Source: DAOUMU01 sp034409055
Lineage (GTDB): Bacteria > Chloroflexota > Anaerolineae > 4572-78 > J111
Reading direction: 5' to 3'
NCBI GenBank assembly: GCA_034409055.1
Contig: DAOUMU010000578.1
Coordinates: forward strand, 1 to 28,639
DNA: 28,639 bases
Shown here in pieces: positions 15,286 to 23,209 of this stretch. A program made the translations under genes and the position numbers. The notes under the pieces were generated by a model. It was not told where the DNA came from. It saw nothing but the letters and a program-made list of their open reading frames with translations, and ran no database searches. Within the stretch, counting starts at the first letter, position 1, and every line of letters begins with the position of its first letter.

Positions 15286-18273
15286 CTACTGCTCCTGCAA
15301 GGCCGTCCACACCCGCTCGGGGGTGAAGGGGATGCGGCGAATGCGGACACCGGTGGCGTTGTAAACGGCATTGGCCAGGGCCGGGGCTAGGCCATCTTTG
15401 GGGATTTCGGCGATGGCTTTGGCCCCGAAAGGTCCGCTGGGTTCGACCGTTTGTACCAGGATGACTTCCATCTCCGGCATCTCGTCGGCCCGGTAGATTT
15501 TGTAGGGACCAAAGGCCGGGTTGACCATGCGGCCCTTGTCGTCGTAGGCCATCTCTTCGCAGTGGGCATAGCCCAGGGCCTGGGTCATGCCGCCCTCCAC
15601 CTGGCCGCTGGCGGTGATGGGATTGATAGCTACCCCACAATCGACGGCCATGACCAGCTTTTTAACCGTAACCTGGCCGGTTTCTATATCCACCTCGACC
15701 TCGACGAATTGGCCGGCAAATGGCGGCGGGGAGTCAGGCGACACGAAAGAGGCGGTGGCCATAATTTGCCGTTGCTGATCCTGGTGTAGAGAGTGCAGGG
15801 CAATCTCTTCCAGGGTGACCGAGCGACCATCGGGGGCGTAGGCCCGGCGGTCGCTGGGGGTGACGCCGCTCCAATCGGCCAGGCCCAGCATCAGGCCGGC
15901 TCGCTCTTTGATCTGTTCCCGGACCTGTTCGGCTGCCTTTTTAACGGCAGTGCCGGAGATGTAGGTGGTGCTGGAAGCATAAGCGCCGGTATCAAAGGGG
16001 GTCATATCGGTATCGCTGGAATACATAATAATATCTTCGACCGGCACCCCCAGGACCTCGGCGGCAATCTGGGCCAGGGCGGTATCCGAACCGGTCCCCA
16101 AATCGGTGGCCCCCACCAACACGTTAAATGAGCCGTCGTCGTTGATTTTGATGCTGGCTCCTCCCATATCCAGGCCGGGAATGGCCGTACCGTGCATGCA
16201 AACGGCCATGCCCAGGCCACGTCGCAGGTGAGGTTGACCCGGCACCACATTCCAGCCGGGTTCGTAGCGACGGTTCCAATCGATGGCCTGCATACCCTGG
16301 GCAATGCACTCGTTTAAGCCGCTGGAGTTAATGACCGGGGCCGACTCTATGGTGGCCTCACCCTCGCCCAGTTGGGGGGCAATGTCCATGGCATCCCCAA
16401 CCTGGACCCAGTTTTTGCGCTTGAATTCAATCACGTCCATGCCGATGGCCTCAGCAATCTCTTCCATGTGGCTTTCCAGGGCAAAAAGAGCCTGGGGCGC
16501 ACCGTAGCCTCGATAAGCGCCGGATACCGGAATGTTGGTATAGACGACCTTGCACTCAAAACGTTTATTAGGACAGTTGTAAGTGCTCAGACCCCGTAGC
16601 CCGGTGACCGTCTGGACGGTCAGACCGTGGGTGGCGTAAGGGCCGGTATTACCGATCACGGTCATTTTCTGAGCCACCAGGCTGCCGTCGTTTTTAAGGC
16701 CGGTTTTAAAGATAATAGTCTGGGGATGACGGGTGCGGCTGGATATAAACTCTTCGGCCCGAGTCAATTCCAGGCGGACCGGTTTGCCGGTGGCAATGGT
16801 CAGGTGTCCGACAATATCTTCAATCAGCATCTCCTGCTTCGCCCCAAAGCCACCGCCAATGCGAGGTTTGATTACCCGGATACGCCTGACCGGCAGACCC
16901 AGCAGGGGGGCTACCATACGTCGGACGTGGAACGGCACCTGGGTGGAGGTGCGAATGACCAGACGCTCGTCAGAGTCCCAGTAGCTGATGGCAATGTGCG
17001 TCTCAAGGGGGCATTGCTGAACCTGATGAACGTAGTATCGGTGCTCAAAAACCTGGTCTGCTTCGGCAAAGCCCTGCTCTACATCACCTGTCTCGGCCTC
17101 AATGTAGTGGCTGATGTTGTGGGCCGGGTCGTAAGCCCCCTCCATCTCCGGCTCGTCGTGGATGACCGGAGCGCCCTCCAGGATGGCCTCATTTTCGTCG
17201 AAAACGGCCGGCAGAACCTCGTATTGCACTTTAATCCGTTTGACGGCCTCTGCAGCAATCTCAACCGATTCGGCGGCGACCGCCGCCACCCGGTCACCCA
17301 CGTAGCGCACTTTGTTGTCGAAGCTGACCTGGTCGTAGGGAGGTGGGTTGGGGTAGGATTGGCCACCGGAGGCATAGCGAACCCGGGGAATGTTTTTATA
17401 ATGAATGACGGCGTGCACGCCGGGTAGGACCCGGGCCTCACTGTCGTCAATATCAAGAATACGGGCGTGGGCATGGGGGCTGGTCAGGAGCTTGGCGTAG
17501 AGCAACCCCCGCATTTCAAAATCATCGACAAAAGCCGGATTACCTTTGGCCAATTTAATGGCGTCCACCTTCGTTTCGGACTTGCCGACCACCTTTAGGG
17601 CCGGCGCTTCTGGGGCGACCACAAATTTGGGCAGGGTAATGCGTTTGGTTTGTACTCCTCCCTCTGTCCCGCTTCCGGGGGTAGGGGGCGGGGTCGTTTC
17701 GGGCGTGATGTCTGGGCCGGCCTCGTCAGGACCGCCCCGGAACAGGTCACCAAAATCTTGACCGGGCAGGATGATGGGAGTGACGACGTTGGGTTCAACC
17801 GCGGTTGGCTCTTCGCCGCGCAGAATAGCTGCTGCTTCCAGCACCGCCTGGACCGGTTTAACATAGCCAGTTTCCCGGTCCAGAATACCGGATAGGGCAT
17901 CACGGACCTGGGCCTCGGTGGGGTTGGGGTTTTTCTCCAACAAGGCTTTGGCAGCCAGGATCATCGCCGGGGTTGAGTAGCCGGATTGAATGGCCCCGGT
18001 GCGAATAAATGCCTGTTGAATGGGATGCAAGTTAATGCCCTGAGCCATACCCTCGACGGTTTCAATGGTATGGCCGTCGGCCTGGGCGGCCAGCATAACC
18101 TCGGTGCTTACCAGGCGACCATCAACCAATACGGCCGCTGCACCGGTTTCGCCGGTATCGCTGCCGTAACGAACACTATGGTAGCCTTCGCGTCGCAGCA
18201 CTTTCATTAACGTTTCCCCCGGCGCGCAGGTGAAAGTTTTTTCCTCACCATTGATGGTTACATTGATCTCCAT
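15286..18273 (-). CDS. Molybdenum hydroxylase large subunit fused to a cysteine-less 2Fe-2S-like domain
   Basis: The 995-residue protein belongs to the xanthine dehydrogenase/aldehyde oxidase family. Residues 1-155 have the fold pattern of the small [2Fe-2S] subunit, but all eight ligand positions are changed (S38, T43, A46, E58; S97, S100, D132, E134). A Pro/Thr/Gly linker (about 160-220) leads to the molybdopterin-binding part (about 225-990). There I see GGGFGAKQEM, GAYRGYGAPQ, LGTGSDTALAQIAAEVLGVP and the presumed catalytic glutamate in GAKAIAEIP near the C-terminus. The Mo centre would hydroxylate a heterocycle or aldehyde, but substrate cannot be told. It is the second gene after the FAD subunit (51-bp gap). 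No separate Fe-S subunit gene lies in the window, so the electron path from Mo to FAD is unclear. Confidence 0.92.
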   Translation of the reverse strand: MEINVTINGEEKTFTCAPGETLMKVLRREGYHSVRYGSDTGETGAAAVLVDGRLVSTEVMLAAQADGHTIETVEGMAQGINLHPIQQAFIRTGAIQSGYSTPAMILAAKALLEKNPNPTEAQVRDALSGILDRETGYVKPVQAVLEAAAILRGEEPTAVEPNVVTPIILPGQDFGDLFRGGPDEAGPDITPETTPPPTPGSGTEGGVQTKRITLPKFVVAPEAPALKVVGKSETKVDAIKLAKGNPAFVDDFEMRGLLYAKLLTSPHAHARILDIDDSEARVLPGVHAVIHYKNIPRVRYASGGQSYPNPPPYDQVSFDNKVRYVGDRVAAVAAESVEIAAEAVKRIKVQYEVLPAVFDENEAILEGAPVIHDEPEMEGAYDPAHNISHYIEAETGDVEQGFAEADQVFEHRYYVHQVQQCPLETHIAISYWDSDERLVIRTSTQVPFHVRRMVAPLLGLPVRRIRVIKPRIGGGFGAKQEMLIEDIVGHLTIATGKPVRLELTRAEEFISSRTRHPQTIIFKTGLKNDGSLVAQKMTVIGNTGPYATHGLTVQTVTGLRGLSTYNCPNKRFECKVVYTNIPVSGAYRGYGAPQALFALESHMEEIAEAIGMDVIEFKRKNWVQVGDAMDIAPQLGEGEATIESAPVINSSGLNECIAQGMQAIDWNRRYEPGWNVVPGQPHLRRGLGMAVCMHGTAIPGLDMGGASIKINDDGSFNVLVGATDLGTGSDTALAQIAAEVLGVPVEDIIMYSSDTDMTPFDTGAYASSTTYISGTAVKKAAEQVREQIKERAGLMLGLADWSGVTPSDRRAYAPDGRSVTLEEIALHSLHQDQQRQIMATASFVSPDSPPPFAGQFVEVEVDIETGQVTVKKLVMAVDCGVAINPITASGQVEGGMTQALGYAHCEEMAYDDKGRMVNPAFGPYKIYRADEMPEMEVILVQTVEPSGPFGAKAIAEIPKDGLAPALANAVYNATGVRIRRIPFTPERVWTALQEQ

Positions 18274-18324
18274 TGATTTTCTCCTATGGCTCTTAGTTAC
18301 AGGGGAGCAGCTTGTTGGTATGTT

Positions 18325-19071
18325 TCAGGATATCTGACTGAGGACTCGTCTGGCCAGGGTGGCGGCCATTTGCCGGCGGTATTCGGCCGAACCGCGAAAG
18401 TCACTGGGTGGCTTGACAGCGGCCTTGACATTATCAGGAGTAACTAACACCGGCGTATTATCGACTCCACACAGGGCCAGCCGTACTTCGCCGTCGTCGT
18501 CCAGACGGGCCAGAGCGGCCACGATTGGTTTATCGGCAGGCGTACGAGCCACCCGGTCACTGGCCGTTTTCCCCATCGTGTCTAAGGACACAGTCGTGAC
18601 AATGCCGCTGCTCAAGGCAGTCGGTACGTCGCGTAGAAAGTTGGTCAGCGGGATCTGCTTGCTGCCGTTGATTGATTGGACTTGGACTTCGGCATCAAAA
18701 ACCAGGAGGGCGGCCAGGAACTCGCTTGCTTTGTCAGGGTGGGCGATAATTCCCCCCACCGTAGCGGCGTTACGGAAAGTATTGGGACCTTCCCACCACG
18801 CTGCCTGGCGTAATAGGGCCGGGGCTCGCTCATCATCGACGATGGTTTGCAAGCGTACCATCGCTCCCAGGTTCAGGCCTGTGCCGGTGAAGCTGACCTT
18901 ATCCAGGTCGGCCACAGCCTGCAAATCAACCACTTCATCGACCGTGTCAGGCATATGGGCGGTGATATAAGTTCCCCCAGCAACAACGGCCGTATGGATA
19001 CCGGGACGTGATAGTAATTGCAACACCTGGTCCACGCTGGATGGGCGGTGGTATGCTTTGAGTTGAGGCAT
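18325..19071 (-). CDS. FAD-binding subunit of molybdenum hydroxylase (CoxM type)
   Basis: The 248-residue protein resembles the medium, flavin-binding subunit of the xanthine dehydrogenase/CO dehydrogenase family. The first FAD loop is VAGGTYITAHMP (about 31-42; usual AGGTDL). The second reads NAATVGGIIAHPDKASEF (about 101-118; usual TIGGNIA..SPAAD). The C-terminal CO_deh_flav_C part (about 165-245) is present but short; the family is usually 280-300 residues. Both FAD loops are diverged, notably Asn to Ile after GG, so cofactor binding should be tested. ATG 19071 has GGAGGGAG just upstream. It is the first gene of the two-gene operon, and its leader carries the MITE-like element. Confidence 0.85.
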   Translation of the reverse strand: MPQLKAYHRPSSVDQVLQLLSRPGIHTAVVAGGTYITAHMPDTVDEVVDLQAVADLDKVSFTGTGLNLGAMVRLQTIVDDERAPALLRQAAWWEGPNTFRNAATVGGIIAHPDKASEFLAALLVFDAEVQVQSINGSKQIPLTNFLRDVPTALSSGIVTTVSLDTMGKTASDRVARTPADKPIVAALARLDDDGEVRLALCGVDNTPVLVTPDNVKAAVKPPSDFRGSAEYRRQMAATLARRVLSQIS

Positions 19072-19094
19072 CGTTGGTCTCCCTCCTTATATGT

Positions 19095-19279
19095 TCTGTT
19101 TTGGTAACTGCCTACCCTCATGTCATTCCGAGGAGCGCAGTACCCAAAGGGCATAAACGACGAGGAATCTCCGAAACGTTGGCCCAAAAGAGGTCTACCC
19201 TGTGCCCCTTGGGTATTTACCAAAACCTTGGGGATTCTTCACCTGTTCAGAATGACATGGTAGGTAGTTATCTGTTTTG
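19095..19279. mobile_element. MITE-like palindromic element with 9-bp target duplication
   Basis: An element of about 167 bp (19104-19270) is flanked by identical 9-bp direct repeats TCTGTTTTG (19095-19103 and 19271-19279), as expected for a target-site duplication. Its ends are imperfect terminal inverted repeats: TAACTGCCTACC..ATGTCATTC on the left against the complement TAACTACCTACC.ATGTCATTC on the right. Interior segments also pair (GAGGAATCTCC with GGGGATTCTTC; TACCCAAAGGGCA with TGCCCCTTGGGTA), so the whole element folds into a long hairpin. It has no gene. It lies 24 bp upstream of the FAD-subunit start codon, in the operon leader. Confidence 0.75.
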
Positions 19280-19479
19280 TAAACAATTGGGTGGCAATCT
19301 GATTATATGGCGGCTCTATTATAAGCGATTTTCCGTTCAGAGGGAAGTTTGGCCTTTAATTAGGGCTTTAGCTGGGGAGTAGGGAGGAGTAGGTTATTTT
19401 GCACCACCGAGAACTTCAATCCGATCTGCCTCGCCCCGCCATACCCAAATTCGGAATTACTGACAAAGGAGCCGGTGCG
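19280..19479. other. Gene-free stretch between MITE and miniprotein promoter
   Basis: No convincing gene is seen. On the minus strand two TATAAT hexamers occur (complements of 19302-19307 and 19318-19323) that could be -10 boxes for the molybdenum hydroxylase operon. Neither has a good -35 box, so they are only suggestions. If either is used, the MITE would be transcribed in the 5' leader. Confidence 0.3.
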
Positions 19480-19507
19480 TTGACACATAAAACCGGATGC
19501 GTATAAT
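19480..19507 (+). promoter_or_regulatory. Consensus sigma70-type promoter of the miniprotein
   Basis: A perfect TTGACA (19480-19485) and perfect TATAAT (19502-19507) are separated by 16 nt. Transcription would start near 19514, giving a 5' leader of about 70 nt before ATG 19584. This is the strongest promoter-like sequence in the window. Confidence 0.75.
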
Positions 19508-19583
19508 ATGGTCAAGTATCTTGGTAGCGTATGCCCCTTAAATTTGACAGCTATTTTGCCATCAAAGAGGAGAAATATTTATT

Positions 19584-19694
19584 ATGAATGAAGGCCTGAT
19601 CATTACTTTGCTCATTGTCAACATTGCTTTGAGCGGCGCAGCCTTGTTGGGGGTCTTTGTGCTGCTCGGCATGATTAGAGGTAAAGAGGAATAG
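19584..19694 (+). CDS. 36-residue single-helix membrane miniprotein
   Basis: The reading frame encodes MNEGLIITLL, then a continuous hydrophobic stretch (residues about 5-31, including NIALSGAALLGVFVLLG), ending in a charged tail MIRGKEE. It is preceded by the ribosome site AAAGAGGAG, 9 nt or more from the ATG. It is framed by a perfect-consensus promoter and a strong hairpin after the stop, which makes a real monocistronic gene likely despite the size. The layout suggests a short acidic N-terminus, one membrane helix and a charged C-terminus. Small single-helix proteins often modulate larger membrane complexes or respiratory enzymes. No specific family is recognised and no partner is implied by its neighbours, which are redox genes. 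Confidence 0.7.
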   Translation: MNEGLIITLLIVNIALSGAALLGVFVLLGMIRGKEE

Positions 19695-19728
19695 GTATCT
19701 CTACCTCTTCTGGTCATAGACTCAAGCT

Positions 19729-19763
19729 TAAAGCGGGCTGTCTGTCGTAGACAGCCCGCTTTA
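19729..19763 (+). terminator. Strong hairpin after the miniprotein gene
   Basis: TAAAGCGGGCTGTCT (19729-19743) and AGACAGCCCGCTTTA (19749-19763) form a perfect 15-bp stem with the 5-nt loop GTCGT, 35 nt after the stop. The 3' arm ends in TTTA without a long U-run, so termination is likely but may be bidirectional or factor-aided. The rest of the gap to 19929 holds only a TATAAT (19830-19835) inside an imperfect TAGTG/CACTA inverted repeat. Confidence 0.7.
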
Positions 19764-19929
19764 GGTTGGGTTGGCTCCTTCCCGGTCAGATGACCGCCGA
19801 GAGACTATGTTAAAAATCCAAATTAGTGGTATAATTCACTACTAAGGGAAAGTAGTTAAAAACTCTGCCTCTCGGAGCATAGAAGTTGTCTAAGTTATGT
19901 GAATGGTGAATACCAGAAAGGACCCTTCA

Positions 19930-20430
19930 ATGAAAAGAGTTGATTACATGGCTGTGGCCGACAGGGCCATGACTCAGATCACAGAGGGCGCATTCCTCAC
20001 GGTAAAATCGGGTGAAGTCCTCAATACTATGACCATCGGTTGGGCCACGATCGGTTATGTCTGGAGAAAACCGATGATGATGGTGGCGGTGCGTTTTAGC
20101 CGGTACACCTTCACCCTCATTGAAACGGCGGCTGATTTCACCGTGTCGATTCCCTCAGAGAGTATGGAAGAGGAACTTACCTTCTGCGGCACAAGGTCCG
20201 GGCGGGAATGCGACAAATTCAAAGCGTGCAATCTTCAAGTCGCGGCCAGTCAGAAAGTTGTCACGCCCATCATCGAGATACCCGGTCTCCATTATGAATG
20301 TCAAATCGTCTATAAATCTGCCATGGATCCGGCTTACCTCGATAAAGAATATGAGGCAGCCATCTACCCGAAAGAGGATTATCACACGTTGTATTTTGGG
20401 GAAATTGTGGATTGTTACGAAACTATGTAA
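19930..20430 (+). CDS. Flavin reductase-like FMN-binding split-barrel protein
   Basis: The 166-residue protein has the pattern of the flavin reductase-like domain. It has an N-terminal strand (MTQITEGAFLTVKS), the T-M-T-I-G-W-A segment (NTMTIGWATIGYVWRKP), the RFSRYTFTLIE motif and the SGRECDKFKACNL signature. Members bind FMN non-covalently and either reduce free flavin with NAD(P)H or serve as small redox or flavin-handling proteins. ATG 19930 is chosen over ATG 19903 because AGAAAGGA lies just before it and homology begins there. A TATAAT at 19830 may be its -10 box, within a short inverted repeat that could be an operator. Its partner oxygenase, if any, is not in the window. Confidence 0.83.
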   Translation: MKRVDYMAVADRAMTQITEGAFLTVKSGEVLNTMTIGWATIGYVWRKPMMMVAVRFSRYTFTLIETAADFTVSIPSESMEEELTFCGTRSGRECDKFKACNLQVAASQKVVTPIIEIPGLHYECQIVYKSAMDPAYLDKEYEAAIYPKEDYHTLYFGEIVDCYETM

Positions 20431-20468
20431 AATAGATATAATCACAAACTTGAGATGGGGTGGCTGGT

Positions 20469-21608
20469 ATGAATCTGAATATCAAAGACGTGCGGGCGGA
20501 GATGCCCAATTACGAAAATTACAAAGATTGGCAGCGTAACGGCCAGATTTTGGGAATTGCCGTGCATCACTCGGCCACGGCCGACCGGACCAGCGGGGCG
20601 CCCATCGGTAACGCCCAGAGCTTCTTTGACTATCACGTCAATACCCGTGGTTGGGCCCACGGGGGCTACAACTACGTCATTACCGGTAATGGTCAAATTG
20701 AGTATGCCCTGGATGACAAGATCTCCGCTTATCACGCCGGCTTTAAAGACCCGGACAATTCAGAAGGCCTGGAATACGGCCAATACTGGAACAATCATTA
20801 CCTGGCCATTTGCCTGGCCGGCTGGTTTAGCGAAAATCGGACCTACCGGGATGCCGATGGCCATACGCACATGATCCCCAATCAGTATACCAGTCCCACC
20901 GAGGCCCAGATGCAGTCGTTGCTGGCGCTCATTCAACACCTGCGCCGAAAATACGATGTGCCGGTCGAAAACGTACGCGCCCATCGAGAGTTAGCCGGAA
21001 ACAGCACCATCTGCCCCGGTCATAATCTGGACCCGGCCCAATTACGGGCCCGAATCCGGGCGGCTGATGAGGCCGAACCCGGCCCAGAACCGGAGATACC
21101 GCTTGAGGTTAACCCTGGCGAGCACGTTCTCCTGCTGCCTGATACCGATAAATATTTGGATGCGGCCATGGCCTACATCTGGCGGTTTCAGCCGGATGTC
21201 AGCTTTGCCGTTGACGAAGCCAGGGGCCGCTGGAAATATGTCACGGCGGTCGGTAATCAAGAGGAGATCAGCGACAGCCAGTTGGCCCGGTTGCGCAGTG
21301 CGGGCGCTGCACTGGTCCAGCGCATCGCCGGTGAACCCCAAACTGCCCAGGCGACGCTGGATGAATTGGTGCAAACCGATCGCCGCTTTCTAAAGATCTC
21401 CGAGGAACCCCCGTCTGAACCGCCGCCGGAGGAAACCTGGCGGACCTATACCGTCCAGCCCGGCGATACCCTGTCCCTGATCGCCCGGCAGATGTACGGC
21501 CAGTCTCATCTATGGCGGATCATTTTTGAAGCCAACCGGGATATTCTGAGCGAACCAGGCCGTATCCATCCCGGCCAGGTCTTAAAAATTCCACCCAAAC
21601 CGGAATAA
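20469..21608 (+). CDS. N-acetylmuramoyl-L-alanine amidase (PGRP type) with LysM
   Basis: The 379-residue protein has an Amidase_2/PGRP domain (about 1-205) with the zinc-site histidines in AVHHSAT (33-34) and RAHREL and the cysteine in STICPGHNL. WAHGGYNYVI is typical of the family. Residues about 215-320 form an unassigned region. A C-terminal LysM peptidoglycan-binding domain (about 325-377) reads YTVQPGDTLSLIARQMYG, ending in HPGQVLKIP. The enzyme would cleave the lactyl-Ala bond of peptidoglycan. No signal peptide is visible, so export would need another route or the protein acts on recycled or foreign wall material. ATG 20469 is taken; GTG 20460 is an alternative. It is followed after 2 bp by the AAA ATPase gene. 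A TATAAT at 20437 may be its -10 box. Confidence 0.87.
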   Translation: MNLNIKDVRAEMPNYENYKDWQRNGQILGIAVHHSATADRTSGAPIGNAQSFFDYHVNTRGWAHGGYNYVITGNGQIEYALDDKISAYHAGFKDPDNSEGLEYGQYWNNHYLAICLAGWFSENRTYRDADGHTHMIPNQYTSPTEAQMQSLLALIQHLRRKYDVPVENVRAHRELAGNSTICPGHNLDPAQLRARIRAADEAEPGPEPEIPLEVNPGEHVLLLPDTDKYLDAAMAYIWRFQPDVSFAVDEARGRWKYVTAVGNQEEISDSQLARLRSAGAALVQRIAGEPQTAQATLDELVQTDRRFLKISEEPPSEPPPEETWRTYTVQPGDTLSLIARQMYGQSHLWRIIFEANRDILSEPGRIHPGQVLKIPPKPE

Positions 21609-21610
21609 TC

Positions 21611-22894
21611 ATGGCCAAACGTAAATCACAACTGTTGGATATCCTCTATTCCAGTGGCCCGGCCATAGCGCTGATTAAATCAGCCGCCAAGCACCAATAT
21701 GATCGGGGCCTGGCCAGCGAACTGCGCTTCCCTTTTTTGGCCGTTGTGGGCCAGGCGGAGATGAAGCTGGCCTTGATTCTGGCCTTGATTAATCGAGAGG
21801 TAGGCGGGGTGTTGTTGGTCGGGGCGCGGGGTACGGCCAAAACCACGGCCGTGCGGGGGTTGGTAGATTTAATGCCCGTGGTTGAGCGCAGTACCTGCGA
21901 ATATGGCTGTGAACCGGAAGACCTTTATAATTTTGGCCTGGATGGCATCTGTAAAGAGTGTGCCCACAAGTTGGGCATGGGAGACTCCATTACCGCCCCT
22001 CAGAAAATGCGCCTGGTCGAGTTACCCTTAAACGCTCGCCTGGAAGACGTGGTCGGTGGGATTAGCGAGCGGGTCGCCCTGGAACAGAAACGGGTTTTGC
22101 TGGAGCGGGGTATTCTTTCTCAAGCCGATCAGAATCTGCTCTATATTGACGAAGTCAATTTGCTGGATGGGACCATCATAGACGCCATCCTGGATGCGGC
22201 GGCCCAGGGCCAATATACGGTCCGCCGGGGACCGGCCTCGGCCACGTATCGGGCTCGTCTGACCCTGGTCGGCTCCATGAATCCGGAGGAAGGCCAACTC
22301 CGACCCCAGATTCAAGATCGGTTTGGTTTGCGGGTGCTGGTTCGGGGGGCGACCGACCCGGACGAACGGCTGGAAATTTACCGCCGGGCTATGGCCTATA
22401 GAAATAAGCCTTATAAATTTGTGACGGATTGGACGGCAGAAACGGAGGCCGCTGCTCTGGAGATTGCCGAAGCCAAAAAACGCTTGCCCAAAGTAACCTT
22501 TGCCGAGAAAGTCCAGGCCGAGGGCTTACGCTGGGTTGAGCAGTTAAAGATCGATAGCCATCGGGCTGAGATGACCCTATTTGAGGCCAGTCGGGCCCAT
22601 GCAGCCGCAGACAATCGTCTTGAGGTCACGCTGGATGATTTGCGGGCAGTGGCCGTCATGGCCCTGCGCCAACGCCAGACCAATCAGGCTGCCAATTATT
22701 ATGCCGAGCAGGCCGAAGAAGATGATAAAATTCAAGCCGTGATCCAAGGTCGCCGGAAAAAGAGAGCCCGCAAACGCAAAACGGAGCGTTCAAGCCCGCC
22801 CCAAGATGATCCCGCTCTCAGTCAGCCCAGCCAGGACGGAAAAAAGTCACCCCAGCCGGTTGTCCCCACCGAAAAAGCTGGCGTTGAAGAGTAA
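21611..22894 (+). CDS. BchI/ChlI-like AAA+ ATPase with a four-cysteine motif
   Basis: The 427-residue protein matches the magnesium-chelatase I-subunit branch of AAA+ ATPases. It has FPFLAVVGQAEMKLAL (40-55), Walker A GARGTAKTT (71-79), Walker B LLYIDEVN (176-183) and the sensor/arginine region MNPEEGQLRPQIQDRFGL. Between Walker A and B lies C96-x3-C100-x13-C114-x2-C117, a possible zinc-binding insert. The C-terminal tail (about 375-427) is basic, then Pro/Ser-rich, like the linker that in BchD precedes a VWA domain, but the gene ends there. No bacteriochlorophyll gene is nearby, so a chaperone-like remodelling role with a VWA partner elsewhere is more likely than Mg insertion. It is coupled to the amidase (2-bp gap). 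An 8-bp stem CCCCAGGC/GCCTGGGG (22898-22905/22933-22940) follows the stop. Confidence 0.85.
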   Translation: MAKRKSQLLDILYSSGPAIALIKSAAKHQYDRGLASELRFPFLAVVGQAEMKLALILALINREVGGVLLVGARGTAKTTAVRGLVDLMPVVERSTCEYGCEPEDLYNFGLDGICKECAHKLGMGDSITAPQKMRLVELPLNARLEDVVGGISERVALEQKRVLLERGILSQADQNLLYIDEVNLLDGTIIDAILDAAAQGQYTVRRGPASATYRARLTLVGSMNPEEGQLRPQIQDRFGLRVLVRGATDPDERLEIYRRAMAYRNKPYKFVTDWTAETEAAALEIAEAKKRLPKVTFAEKVQAEGLRWVEQLKIDSHRAEMTLFEASRAHAAADNRLEVTLDDLRAVAVMALRQRQTNQAANYYAEQAEEDDKIQAVIQGRRKKRARKRKTERSSPPQDDPALSQPSQDGKKSPQPVVPTEKAGVEE

Positions 22895-22993
22895 GTGCCC
22901 CAGGCCAGTAGCCACTTGATAGGTTCTAAGCCGCCTGGGGGGCTGGGGGGGCCATCCAAGGCACTGTATAACCCACGAGTTCCTACGGAGCAA

Positions 22994-23209
22994 TCAGTTC
23001 GAGCGACGTTGGCTGTTGTTGTAATCGGCCAGGGTCAGGCCGATGAGCCGGTACTGGAGTAGAAGTTGTTCCAGCTCGGTAAAATCGGTGATGGGTTGGG
23101 GTGAGGAGTTATTGGCCGCGGGCCGGGATTGGCGTTCAAATATCAAACGCCAGGTATTGGCCATAATGTGATCATGGGGGTCGCACAGCATCCATTCGTT
23201 CATGTTCAT
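22994..23209 (-). CDS. Small hypothetical protein, 71 residues
   Basis: I do not recognise this protein. It begins MNMNEWMLCDPHDHIMANTW and contains a Pro/Ser/Asn-rich middle followed by a likely helix (TELEQLLLQYRLIGLTLADY). It has no signal peptide or membrane helix. A clear ribosome site AGGAG lies 6 nt before ATG 23209, which supports translation. The gene faces the BchI-like gene tail-to-tail, with a 99-bp gap, and seems to be a single-gene unit. Confidence 0.6.
   Translation of the reverse strand: MNMNEWMLCDPHDHIMANTWRLIFERQSRPAANNSSPQPITDFTELEQLLLQYRLIGLTLADYNNSQRRSN

Noticed and set aside
16627..17427. A 266-codon plus-strand frame antisense to the molybdenum hydroxylase gene
   Set aside because: It is antisense to strongly conserved coding sequence, has no ribosome site and shows no recognisable domain.
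18873..19223. A 116-codon minus-strand frame running from the MITE-like element into the FAD-subunit gene
   Set aside because: It is out of frame with the FAD subunit and is created by the inserted element. No domain is recognisable.
19395..19460. Minus-strand frame ending WRGEADRIEVLGGAK, possibly the tail of a lost gene
   Set aside because: It is only about 20 codons long before a stop, has no start, and I cannot tie it to a family. It could equally be a repeat or chance.
22898..22940. Hairpin after the BchI-like gene as an intrinsic terminator
   Set aside because: The stem is only 8 bp with a 27-nt loop and no U-run. It is mentioned with the gene but not called.
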